A stretch of 5,702 bases of DNA from Candidatus Bathyarchaeota archaeon. Its GTDB lineage: Archaea; Thermoproteota; Bathyarchaeia; TCS64. The notes under the pieces are model-generated. The model made no database searches. It was not told the origin of the DNA and saw nothing but the letters and a program-made list of their open reading frames with translations. Position 1 is the first letter of the stretch. Every line of letters begins with the position of its first letter. The DNA lies in assembly GCA_026014515.1 (NCBI GenBank), contig JAOZIG010000263.1:1-5702 (forward strand), in the 5' to 3' direction. This document shows positions 1-5,147 of this stretch, piece by piece. The position numbers and the translations under genes were made by a program.

Positions 1-13
1 TGAGATGATATTG

Positions 14-22
14 TTTTAAATA
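14..22 (+). promoter_or_regulatory. TATA box of the rubredoxin gene
   Basis: TTTTAAATA is centred at about 18, which is 27 bases before the A of the rubredoxin ATG at 45. That is the usual distance between an archaeal TATA box and the transcription start. There is no Shine-Dalgarno sequence between it and the ATG, so the mRNA is probably leaderless. The 9-base near-palindrome TCTCAGAGA (31-39) lies between box and start; its arms are only 4 bases, so I do not call it an operator. Confidence 0.55.
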
Positions 23-44
23 ACGGGGCGTCTCAGAGAAAACC

Positions 45-209
45 ATGTCCAAGAGTTATGAATGTGGAATATGCGGATACGTCTACGATCCAGCCGAAGG
101 AGACCCAGAGAACGGCATCGCACCCGGAACACCTTTCGAGGATCTTCCCGATGGATGGGAGTGCCCAGTATGTGGAGCACCCAAAGCCGAGTTCAGCCCA
201 ATAGATTAG
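45..209 (+). CDS. Rubredoxin
   Basis: This 54-residue protein is a small cytosolic one-electron carrier with a single iron bound by four cysteines. Two CxxCG knuckles are visible: C7-G-I-C10-G with the following YVYDPAEGD, and C40-P-V-C43-G. The spacing and the aromatic/DLPDGW core are those of canonical rubredoxin, and the length is normal for the family. Known partners in anaerobes are rubrerythrin, superoxide reductase and flavodiiron proteins; none is encoded in this window, so the partner here is unknown. The start is the first ATG after a well-placed TATA box, giving a probably leaderless transcript. The stop TAG overlaps the stop of the convergent methyltransferase gene. The gene implies an anaerobic or oxygen-sensitive host. 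The identification is very secure. Confidence 0.96.
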   Translation: MSKSYECGICGYVYDPAEGDPENGIAPGTPFEDLPDGWECPVCGAPKAEFSPID

Positions 210-214
210 GGCTG
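194..214. terminator. Hairpin spanning the convergent stop codons
   Basis: CAGCCC (194-199) and GGGCTG (209-214) form a perfect 6-bp inverted repeat with a 9-base loop, extendable by a T/G wobble at 193/215. The loop and stem edges contain both stop codons: rubredoxin TAG at 207-209 and methyltransferase TAA at 206-208 on the other strand. It could fold in either transcript and act as a bidirectional 3'-end or stability element. No U-tract follows directly, so it is not a classical intrinsic terminator, and chance is possible. Confidence 0.3.
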
Positions 215-865
215 GTAGATGTAGCTTATCCACCAGAAACATTTACCCATAAACACGTTTTCTTCTGTTACACACTTACTGTGTGCGCTGAATAGTTCTA
301 CTAGTTCCTCTGTGGTGAAGTAGTTCTTGACTATCAGGTGCTGTGAGCCATCATTCAGTGTCCGTAGCTTGTAGGTATTAGGATCGTTCGGCTTAGTCTT
401 CAACTGTCCACCGACGCCCTCGATAAACGTGTTATCACCGATGAAAACCCTTGAACCGGGCTCAAGGATAGTGTGAATGTGTTCTAGCCAGCCGGGTATC
501 TCTTCTCTCGTCACATGGCTTAGCATGAATGTGGCTAGGGTACCAGTGAAACGTTCATCAAACTCCATATTGTAGGCGTCCATGACCCGGTACTCTGTGG
601 GGCATCCATGTTCCTTGCTTCGCGCGATCTCAAGTACTGCTTCGTTGATATCTATGCCCACGAGGCTCTCGGCGGTCTCACTGATGCGCTCTGTCCAGTA
701 TCCTGTGCCGCAGCCGATGTCAAGCACTCTTCGCCCCTTGAATATCTCTTTGAGGGTTTTCTCCATCAGGTCTTGTTCTTCTTGTCTGTTGGGGTCTCGC
801 CACTCGTAGATTTCCTCGTATTCCTTGGCTCGGTCTTTGTAGTACTTCACCATATCATCTGACAT
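206..865 (-). CDS. Class I SAM-dependent methyltransferase
   Basis: A 219-residue cytosolic protein of the Rossmann-fold methyltransferase superfamily, which transfers a methyl group from S-adenosylmethionine. Motif I is VLDIGCGTGYW (residues 47-57). The acidic residue binding the SAM ribose is in GIDIN (70-74), and a motif II/III-like VMDAYNMEF lies near 94-102. The N-terminal YYKDRAKEYEEIY helix and the late YKLRTLNDGSQHLIVKNYF segment (165-183) recall a family of small archaeal and bacterial methyltransferases of unknown substrate. The substrate cannot be read from the sequence. It starts 26 bases after the Nudix stop and has at best a weak Shine-Dalgarno, so it may be read through from Nudix or from its own TATA-like element (888-897). 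ATG at 853 (Met5) is an alternative start. Confidence 0.88.
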   Translation of the reverse strand: MSDDMVKYYKDRAKEYEEIYEWRDPNRQEEQDLMEKTLKEIFKGRRVLDIGCGTGYWTERISETAESLVGIDINEAVLEIARSKEHGCPTEYRVMDAYNMEFDERFTGTLATFMLSHVTREEIPGWLEHIHTILEPGSRVFIGDNTFIEGVGGQLKTKPNDPNTYKLRTLNDGSQHLIVKNYFTTEELVELFSAHSKCVTEENVFMGKCFWWISYIYQP

Positions 866-887
866 AGAATACCCATCTGCACTGATG

Positions 888-897
888 ATAGTTAAAT
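888..897 (-). promoter_or_regulatory. Possible internal TATA box for the methyltransferase
   Basis: On the minus strand ATTTAACTAT is centred about 27 bases before the methyltransferase ATG (865). It overlaps the end of the Nudix gene, including its TAA stop. Its position fits an independent leaderless transcript. Because it overlaps coding sequence, its AT content could simply reflect the stop codon context. Confidence 0.3.
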
Positions 898-1260
898 TGC
901 GCGAAGTCTATCCACGAACATCCTATCGCCACTGAGCAAGTCATACTCAAGAAGCCTGTCTTTCTCCACCCAAGCAACCTGCTCATGCTCTGTCAGCTTG
1001 ATCTCGCCACTTAACATGCGTACAAGATAGTACTGAATCCTGAGAGGAGGCTCAGTATAACACCCAAAATATCTGATGACCTCAATATCGAGGTTCAGCT
1101 CCTCCTTGAGTTCCCTAACAATACCATCCTCACCGCACTCGTCTCGTTTGAGGGTGCCTCCGGGGAACTCCCATTTGAGCCCATGGGTGTCGTTGCGGTG
1201 CCGCTGGGCTATCAAAACTTTACCGTCTTTTTCTAGTATTCCAGCGGCTACGTTGATCAT
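892..1260 (-). CDS. Nudix hydrolase, MutT-like
   Basis: A 122-residue cytosolic Nudix protein, a family that hydrolyses nucleoside diphosphates linked to another group. The length and the opening VAAGILEKDGKVLIAQR resemble the MutT/NudG branch, which cleaves (oxidised or non-canonical) NTPs to NMP. The Nudix box runs from about residue 35 to 57: G35, E41, then R49-E50-L-K-E53-E54, matching GX5EX7REUXEE with all metal-binding glutamates present. The usual glycine of EEXGU is Asn56, a substitution seen in other active Nudix proteins. The specific substrate is unknown. The ATG lies 27 bases after a good TATA box and has no Shine-Dalgarno, so the transcript is probably leaderless. A bipartite direct repeat flanks that TATA box. 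The SAM methyltransferase follows 26 bases downstream. Confidence 0.9.
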   Translation of the reverse strand: MINVAAGILEKDGKVLIAQRHRNDTHGLKWEFPGGTLKRDECGEDGIVRELKEELNLDIEVIRYFGCYTEPPLRIQYYLVRMLSGEIKLTEHEQVAWVEKDRLLEYDLLSGDRMFVDRLRAI

Positions 1261-1267
1261 AAGGAGG

Positions 1268-1317
1268 CTAGTGGGATGATGGCTTATAGAGTTACTTACT
1301 AGTGGGTTTCAGATGGC
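1268..1317. repeat. Bipartite direct repeat flanking the Nudix TATA box
   Basis: CTAGTGGG occurs at 1268-1275 and 1299-1306, a 31-base period or close to three helical turns. Each copy is followed by GATGGC (1278-1283 and 1312-1317), after 2 and 5 bases respectively. One copy lies between the TATA box and the Nudix start and the other lies upstream of the TATA box. This is a plausible operator pair for a repressor of the Nudix (and methyltransferase) transcript; it is also most of the intergenic region. Confidence 0.4.
1283..1290 (-). promoter_or_regulatory. TATA box of the Nudix gene
   Basis: The minus strand reads TCTATAAG, centred about 27 bases before the Nudix ATG at 1260. The minus-strand bases next to the ATG are CCTCCTT, the complement of a Shine-Dalgarno, so initiation on a leaderless mRNA is the simplest reading. 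Confidence 0.55.
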
Positions 1318-1326
1318 ATGATAAAC

Positions 1327-1677
1327 CTAGTATAGGTATGGGATGAGCCGCCAAGGTACCTTCTTCTTGTATGCCTCGTATTTTTTCTTGTATTCCTGTA
1401 TCATCTGTTCCTCCTCCTTGGGGACATAGACATACATTACTGCGAGTGTGATAACAAGAAGAAGCTTGGTCTCATAGATGGGTAAAACAATAGCCAGTCC
1501 CAACGCTAGCATGATAAAGCCTGTGTAGAAAGGGTGACGCACGATACCGTATGGTCCTTCTGTGAGTAGCTCGCCTTGGAAGTTCCGCTTAAAATAGACA
1601 TACCAGTAGATACAGAAAACTGCACCAACTAGGGCCAGTAGTCCTCCTGCGGCATATACAAGGCTTACCTGTACCAT
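1327..1677 (-). CDS. Isoprenylcysteine/phospholipid methyltransferase-like membrane protein
   Basis: A 116-residue integral membrane protein of the ICMT/PEMT family of SAM-dependent methyltransferases. About three membrane segments are visible (residues 5-28, 50-66 and 70-85). The family signature is complete: GPYGIVRHPFYTG (41-53), and the C-terminal EEEQMIQEYKKKYEAY stretch (88-103) followed by VPWRLIP, which in family structures builds the SAM pocket at the membrane face. Full-length ICMT enzymes have more N-terminal helices; this is a short, nearly minimal catalytic domain. Substrates in this family include prenylated C-terminal cysteine, phosphatidylethanolamine and other lipids, so the actual substrate is open. 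Its ATG directly abuts the TAA of the upstream peptidase, with GGTGA 5 bases before it, so translation is coupled to the peptidase. Confidence 0.85.
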   Translation of the reverse strand: MVQVSLVYAAGGLLALVGAVFCIYWYVYFKRNFQGELLTEGPYGIVRHPFYTGFIMLALGLAIVLPIYETKLLLVITLAVMYVYVPKEEEQMIQEYKKKYEAYKKKVPWRLIPYLY

Positions 1678-2787
1678 TTACTTCACCGGGTATACTCTGA
1701 GGTTTCGTGGGAAGTGAGTTAGCTCTCTGCCTCCATCCTGTGTGCATACAAGGGTGTCCTCGACTCTTACGCCTATCTCGCCTACGATGTATATTCCGGG
1801 TTCATCGGTGAAGACCATGTTAGGCTCAAGAAGGTCATGGTTGTTTCTCACCATATAGGGGTGCTCATGTATCTCCATACCAAGTCCATGCCCTAGGCGA
1901 TGAATGAAGTACTCACCATACCCAGCGTCATCGATTACTTTCCGGGCAGCAACGTCAATGGACTCACAGGTTACACCGGGTTTTGTCGCCTCCAGTGAGG
2001 CACGGTTCGCAGCTAATACTATATCATATATTTCTTGTTGTTTAGCTGTTGGTTTATCACCGTAGAAAACTGTGCGTGTACAGTCACTCCAGTAGCCCTT
2101 GTACAAGCCACCCATATCAACAAGCACAAACTCACCGGGCTTTAACTCACGGTCTCCAGCGGAACCATGTGGTAAGGCAGCGCGTTCACCAAACAATACA
2201 CCTGCGAAGGCTCTGCTTGCGCCTCGTTTCTGCATACCGTTGACCATTAACGTCTGTAGTTCTTTCTCGGTCATGCCTGTGTGTAGCTTTGCGAAAGCCT
2301 CCTCCATTGCCTCGTCGCTTATCCTGCATGCTTCCTCGATGAGGGCTACCTCGTCATCTGTTTTCACCATTCGAACATAACCGAGAACATCACCAACATC
2401 AACAAATGAAGCCTCACCTAGATGCTTCTTCAAGCCGTTTACCCAACCCCATGGAGCCTCAACAGGGATGCCTAGTGATGCCTCTGTGTATCCAGCGTCT
2501 CGTAATGTGTCTGCAAGGAGTTCAACGGGGTCCTCGTGTTCATCCCATATTTCTACCCGTTTGAACCATGGCTCCATTCCACGTAGCTCGCCTTCAAGCT
2601 TGTTCACTACAAAATATGGTTCGCCTTCTACGGGTATGACGGCTGCGGCAAGTCTCTCACTCATCCCTATGGGGAAACCAGTATAGTATGCGATGTTTGC
2701 CCCGGGAAAGAGTAGAAGTACATCAACATTTTTCTGTTTTAGTAACTCTAGCACTTGTCTGCATCTAGTCTCATTGAAATTACTCAA
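1678..2787 (-). CDS. M24-family Xaa-Pro peptidase (prolidase/aminopeptidase P-like)
   Basis: A 369-residue cytosolic metallopeptidase with the two-domain layout of prolidases. There is an N-terminal creatinase-like domain (about 1-140) and a C-terminal pita-bread catalytic domain (about 145-360). All five dinuclear-metal ligands are visible: D224 (VLVDMGG), D235 (GYWSDCTRT), H300 (RLGHGLG), E329 (TDEPGIY) and E343 (RVEDT). H207 (LPHGSA) and H307 (EIHEHP) match the accessory catalytic histidines. Spacing agrees with Pyrococcus prolidase as I recall it. It should remove residues N-terminal to proline in peptides, but dipeptide versus longer substrate preference cannot be told. The start is TTG at 2787; an in-frame TGA lies 9 bases before it, so no longer form is possible, and GTG at codon 12 is an alternative. 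It leads an operon with the membrane methyltransferase. Confidence 0.93.
   Translation of the reverse strand: MSNFNETRCRQVLELLKQKNVDVLLLFPGANIAYYTGFPIGMSERLAAAVIPVEGEPYFVVNKLEGELRGMEPWFKRVEIWDEHEDPVELLADTLRDAGYTEASLGIPVEAPWGWVNGLKKHLGEASFVDVGDVLGYVRMVKTDDEVALIEEACRISDEAMEEAFAKLHTGMTEKELQTLMVNGMQKRGASRAFAGVLFGERAALPHGSAGDRELKPGEFVLVDMGGLYKGYWSDCTRTVFYGDKPTAKQQEIYDIVLAANRASLEATKPGVTCESIDVAARKVIDDAGYGEYFIHRLGHGLGMEIHEHPYMVRNNHDLLEPNMVFTDEPGIYIVGEIGVRVEDTLVCTQDGGRELTHFPRNLRVYPVK
1683..1687 (-). promoter_or_regulatory. Ribosome binding site of the membrane methyltransferase
   Basis: GGTGA on the minus strand lies 5 bases before the ATG at 1677, inside the last codons of the peptidase gene. It can pair with the UCACC part of the archaeal 16S 3' end. 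This is the clearest Shine-Dalgarno in the window and it serves the downstream gene of the tightest operon, as expected when first genes are leaderless. Confidence 0.6.
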
Positions 2788-2810
2788 ACTTGTTCAACGA
2801 ATAGACGGTG

Positions 2811-2824
2811 ATTGTAATCTTTAA
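2811..2824 (-). promoter_or_regulatory. Weak TATA-like region upstream of the peptidase
   Basis: The minus strand reads TTAAAGATTACAAT, 24 to 37 bases before the TTG start. The TTAAAGAT part would place transcription start a few bases before the TTG. The match to a TATA consensus is poor, and there is no Shine-Dalgarno to help choose the start. Confidence 0.25.
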
Positions 2825-2831
2825 CGTCTCC

Positions 2832-2855
2832 GCTAATAAAACAGAATAAAAGAAG
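2832..2855 (-). terminator. T-rich terminator of the nuclease-like gene
   Basis: Immediately after the TAA stop (2858-2860) the minus strand carries two pyrimidine/T tracts, CTTCTTTTATT and TGTTTTATT. Archaeal RNA polymerase terminates at such T-rich tracts without a hairpin. The tract separates this gene from the co-oriented peptidase. Confidence 0.5.
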
Positions 2856-2857
2856 AG

Positions 2858-3133
2858 TTACAGAGACTCGACGAATTTCTTCATCTCTGCGTTAACGTCA
2901 ACGCCATCAAGGGTGACATTAGCCTTTGTTTGACCCATGGGGGTCCACTCTGTTGTCTCGTACTCGACCTTTTTCTTTAGAACGAGCTCGGCCAGTTTTT
3001 CTTTGGTTTTCTGACCTTCAGGTGTAGACTTGTCTGGCACTTCTACGCCGTCAAGTACGATTATTGCGTCGGTTCTGAGACGGAAGCTGTTTCCGTCTAT
3101 GATCTCGACTGGTGTTGCTCTTTTTAGTGACAT
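2858..3133 (-). CDS. Staphylococcal nuclease-like (SNc) OB-fold protein, probably inactive
   Basis: A 91-residue cytosolic protein without a signal peptide that reads as a compact SNc domain. PVEIIDGNSFRLR (8-20) corresponds to the nuclease DGDT strand region, VLDGVEVPD (26-34) to RLLLVDTPE, TPEGQKTKEKLAELVLKKKVEYE (37-59) to the central helix and next strand, and MGQTKANVTLDGVDVNAEM (66-84) to YGRxxAxxxxDGxxVNxxL. By this alignment the three catalytic residues are replaced: Arg35 by V26, Glu43 by D34 and Arg87 by Q68; the metal-site DGD is DGN. The domain is also shorter than secreted nucleases of about 140-150 residues. I infer a non-catalytic binding role, perhaps for nucleic acid or a protein partner. 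The gene is monocistronic and divergent from the Topo VI-A-like gene. Confidence 0.75.
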   Translation of the reverse strand: MSLKRATPVEIIDGNSFRLRTDAIIVLDGVEVPDKSTPEGQKTKEKLAELVLKKKVEYETTEWTPMGQTKANVTLDGVDVNAEMKKFVESL

Positions 3134-3162
3134 TTTTAGTCCACGTTTTTCCCGGAGAATCG

Positions 3163-3170
3163 ATTTTAAA
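3163..3170 (-). promoter_or_regulatory. TATA box of the SNc-like gene
   Basis: The minus strand reads TTTAAAAT, preceded by a purine-rich GCAAGG that could serve as a BRE. It is centred about 33 bases before the ATG at 3133, giving a leader of roughly 6 bases. No Shine-Dalgarno is present. Confidence 0.45.
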
Positions 3171-3269
3171 CCTTGCGTAAATAGATCAAGAGAATAAATA
3201 CCAGAGCAAGCAACCAGAAGATATTGAATGGCTGAAAATTAGGCTGTTTTTACCGTGAGAAGCCCTAGA

Positions 3270-3294
3270 AACTGGTTAATTCTGATAACTGGTT
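3270..3294 (+). repeat. Direct repeat AACTGGTT at the Topo VI-A-like promoter
   Basis: AACTGGTT occurs at 3270-3277 and 3287-3294, 17 bases apart start to start. The second copy runs directly into the TATA box and occupies the BRE position. It may be a regulator binding site or a duplicated BRE. The rest of the roughly 190-base divergent intergenic region (3134-3323) shows no gene and no RNA that I can recognise. Confidence 0.35.
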
Positions 3295-3299
3295 TTATA
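3293..3299 (+). promoter_or_regulatory. TATA box that selects the start of the Topo VI-A-like gene
   Basis: TTTTATA is centred at 3296, 28 bases before the ATG at 3324. This spacing gives a leaderless mRNA beginning at that ATG and argues against the upstream GTG at 3255, which would lie before the promoter. Confidence 0.55.
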
Positions 3300-3323
3300 C
3301 CTATTCAATACCATTCTTTTTTG

Positions 3324-4232
3324 ATGAGCCGGAGCCCAAGCTACGAGAACATCGTAGAGGCAGCCCTAGAGGTATTTGAGCAATATGATACAGCCATCAC
3401 TTTGCGTCAACTGTATTACCGGTTAGTGGCTCGACTGCTTATCCCAAACACCATCAACAGCTACAAACGGCTCAGCAGATTGATGGTGAAAGCAAGGGAA
3501 CAAGAGGACGTACCAAGCAACTGTCTGGAGGACAGAAGCAGACGTATTCTGGGCAGAGGAGATACAGGGTATGATTCGGCGGAGGATTATCTGAAGCAGA
3601 AGCTCAGTGGTTTGCAGGATAGCTGGAAGGGGTTCACTATGCCCATGTGGGAGGACCAGCCAGTGTATATTTTGATAAGCTTGGAGAAGGACGCATTGAG
3701 CAGACTGGTAAGCCGCGTAGGCAACAGGTACAGTGTCAGAACCTTCCCCACAAGAGGCTACCCCAGCTACAGCTACGTCCAGACCATGGCTAACTATATG
3801 CAGACAAGACTCGGCGGTAAACCCACCATTGTGCTTTATTTCGGTGACTTTGACCCTAGCGGAGTGGATATTGAAAGAGACCTTGAGGACCGCCTTGGAA
3901 GATATGGGGCGACAGAGTTCAAGGTCAAGCGGATAGCCCTGACAGCAGACCAGATTAGGCAGTATAATCTTCCACCGATGCCTGTGAAACGGAGTGATGC
4001 CCGTGCCGAGGGTTTCATGGCGGAGCATGGAGATAAATCGGTTGAGCTCGATGCGTTGGACCCTAACCTGTTGCAGGATACTGTGGAACGTGCGGTCCGT
4101 GAGAACATTGATGTGCGTAAGTGGAATGCCCGTGTTCGTAAGATAGAGGAGCTCCAAGTCTGGATCAAAACCAAACTAGAGGACATAGAGAAAGTAATAG
4201 ACGATGAGATAGAAGCCCTAGATGACGCCTAG
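3324..4232 (+). CDS. Free-standing Spo11/Topo VI-A-like Toprim protein
   Basis: A 302-residue protein with the architecture of the DNA-cleaving A subunit of type IIB topoisomerases. Residues 1-65 resemble the 5Y-CAP winged helix: TLRQLYYRLV (26-35) matches the LREIYY motif, with Y32 as the expected catalytic tyrosine. Residues about 112-200 form a Toprim domain, with the conserved glutamate in SLEKDAL (E121) and the DxD pair in YFGDFDPSG (D175, D177). A conserved NLPPMPVKRSDARAEGF block (215-231), VELDAL (240-245) and a charged helical tail (265-302) follow. It is shorter than Topo VI-A (about 350-400 residues) and no Topo VI-B ATPase is nearby. I recall published stand-alone Mini-A proteins of this type from mobile elements and cellular genomes. 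DNA cleavage is inferred. ATG 3324 is preferred because the TATA box sits 28 bases upstream; a GTG at 3255 would add 23 unrelated residues. It overlaps the aldolase tail to tail. Confidence 0.82.
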   Translation: MSRSPSYENIVEAALEVFEQYDTAITLRQLYYRLVARLLIPNTINSYKRLSRLMVKAREQEDVPSNCLEDRSRRILGRGDTGYDSAEDYLKQKLSGLQDSWKGFTMPMWEDQPVYILISLEKDALSRLVSRVGNRYSVRTFPTRGYPSYSYVQTMANYMQTRLGGKPTIVLYFGDFDPSGVDIERDLEDRLGRYGATEFKVKRIALTADQIRQYNLPPMPVKRSDARAEGFMAEHGDKSVELDALDPNLLQDTVERAVRENIDVRKWNARVRKIEELQVWIKTKLEDIEKVIDDEIEALDDA

Positions 4233-5099
4233 CTTACCTAGCTCAGCTTTCAGGTTAGCCTTCTCAGCATCAGTCATACCCCGTAGAGGAGCCCTTGGCA
4301 CACCGGCATCAACACCACGAAGCCGTAAAGCCTCATAATGTGGAGCCAGCGGTGGCTTCTGTAGCTTGCCTCTGAGGACGTTTATCTCGAATTGTTTGCG
4401 TTTTGCTGCCTCATTGTCGCCTGATTTGATAGTCTTCATAAAGTCCGCGTATACGTCTGGGAACCCGTTAGCGTAGCCTGTGATGGCTCCTTTTGCCCCC
4501 ATCACCATAGCCGGGTAAATGTAGCTGTCGGTGCCACAGATCACAGTGAAATCCTCTGGGAGTACCCGTAGATAGTCCAGTACATTGATGAAGTCTCGGC
4601 TGCTATCCTTGACCCCAGCTATGTTTGGACACATCTCGATGAGCCGTAACATCATACTGGGGGTAACAGCGTTCAACGCCTGCCGTGGAATATTATAGAC
4701 ATAAACAGGTAGCTTTGTGGCTTCGGCTATCGCCTTGAAATGAGCTATGATACTCTCCTCATCAGGCTTCATGAAATATGGTGGAACAGCACCTACTGCG
4801 TCCACACCTGCCTTCTCAGCCTCCTTGGCTAGGGTAACTGCTTCTTCTGTGCTTGGGGCTCCTACGTGGGCTAGTAGTTTTACTCTACCTTTTGCGGCTT
4901 TAACTGAGTGTTTGAACATCTCTACCCGTTGGTCGGTACGCATCACGGTTCCGAGTCCAGCTGTGCCACAGAGGAATAATCCATCTACTCCACCTTTTAC
5001 CTGAAAATCGATTAATGGTTTGATTGACTCTGTTTTGAGTTCACCCGCATCCGTGAAGGGTGTCACGAGTGCTGTAATTATGCCTGTTAATGGCTTCAT
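4218..5099 (-). CDS. DHDPS/NAL-family class I aldolase, probably not DapA
   Basis: A 293-residue cytosolic TIM-barrel lyase of the dihydrodipicolinate synthase/N-acetylneuraminate lyase superfamily, of normal length. The Schiff-base lysine is K164 in GVKDSS and the catalytic tyrosine is Y135 in YNIP. The pyruvate-binding loop reads GTAGLG (45-50) rather than GTTGE, so the second threonine is Ala47. The E. coli DapA Tyr107 position is F109 (PPYF), and Arg138 of DapA aligns with Q140 (YNIPRQ), with an arginine one place earlier. These changes argue against aspartate-semialdehyde condensation. GTxGLG is reminiscent of archaeal 2-keto-3-deoxygluconate aldolases, so a pyruvate-aldol reaction on a sugar acid is a reasonable inference. 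No lysine-pathway genes are adjacent. Its last 15 bases overlap the convergent Topo VI-A-like gene. Confidence 0.88.
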   Translation of the reverse strand: MKPLTGIITALVTPFTDAGELKTESIKPLIDFQVKGGVDGLFLCGTAGLGTVMRTDQRVEMFKHSVKAAKGRVKLLAHVGAPSTEEAVTLAKEAEKAGVDAVGAVPPYFMKPDEESIIAHFKAIAEATKLPVYVYNIPRQALNAVTPSMMLRLIEMCPNIAGVKDSSRDFINVLDYLRVLPEDFTVICGTDSYIYPAMVMGAKGAITGYANGFPDVYADFMKTIKSGDNEAAKRKQFEINVLRGKLQKPPLAPHYEALRLRGVDAGVPRAPLRGMTDAEKANLKAELGKLGVI

Positions 5100-5123
5100 A
5101 CCATCAAAGGGTTACTCTCCGTT

Positions 5124-5133
5124 GTTATTCTTT
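5124..5133 (-). promoter_or_regulatory. Possible TATA box of the aldolase gene
   Basis: AAAGAATAAC on the minus strand is centred about 29 bases before the ATG at 5099. The match is weak. No Shine-Dalgarno is suitably placed: a GGAGAG lies about 17 bases before the ATG, which is too far. The 48-base gap to the upstream ART-like gene leaves room for a separate promoter. Confidence 0.3.
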
Positions 5134-5147
5134 GTCCTTATCAGAAA

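Noticed and set aside
33..242. Minus-strand open frame of 69 codons
   Set aside because: It is antisense to the unmistakable rubredoxin gene, overlaps the end of the methyltransferase gene and has no recognisable domain.
608..862. Plus-strand open frame of 84 codons
   Set aside because: It is antisense to the SAM-binding half of the methyltransferase. Its hydrophobic content follows from the codon shadow and there is no promoter.
1261..1302. Perfect plus-strand AAGGAGG followed 8 bases later by an 8-codon ORF (ATG at 1276, TAG at 1300)
   Set aside because: The ORF is tiny, no plus-strand promoter is evident, and it overlaps the Nudix promoter and repeat. A chance match is more likely.
2049..2380. 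Two overlapping plus-strand open frames
   Set aside because: They are antisense to the conserved catalytic domain of the peptidase and their composition (Ser, Pro, His, Arg) is typical of shadows.
3193..3242. TATA-like AATAAATA followed about 30 bases later by a 4-codon ORF
   Set aside because: It is too short to be meaningful, and AT-rich intergenic sequence readily yields such boxes.
3255..3323. Upstream GTG start adding 23 residues to the Topo VI-A-like protein
   Set aside because: The extra residues look like noise, and the TATA box and AACTGGTT repeats fall inside this stretch. ATG 3324 is at the correct leaderless distance.
3423..4157. Open frame of 244 codons on the minus strand
   Set aside because: It lies wholly inside the Topo VI-A-like gene. 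Its translation is rich in His, Cys, Ser and Leu without any domain, and the plus frame has clear motifs. It is an antisense shadow.
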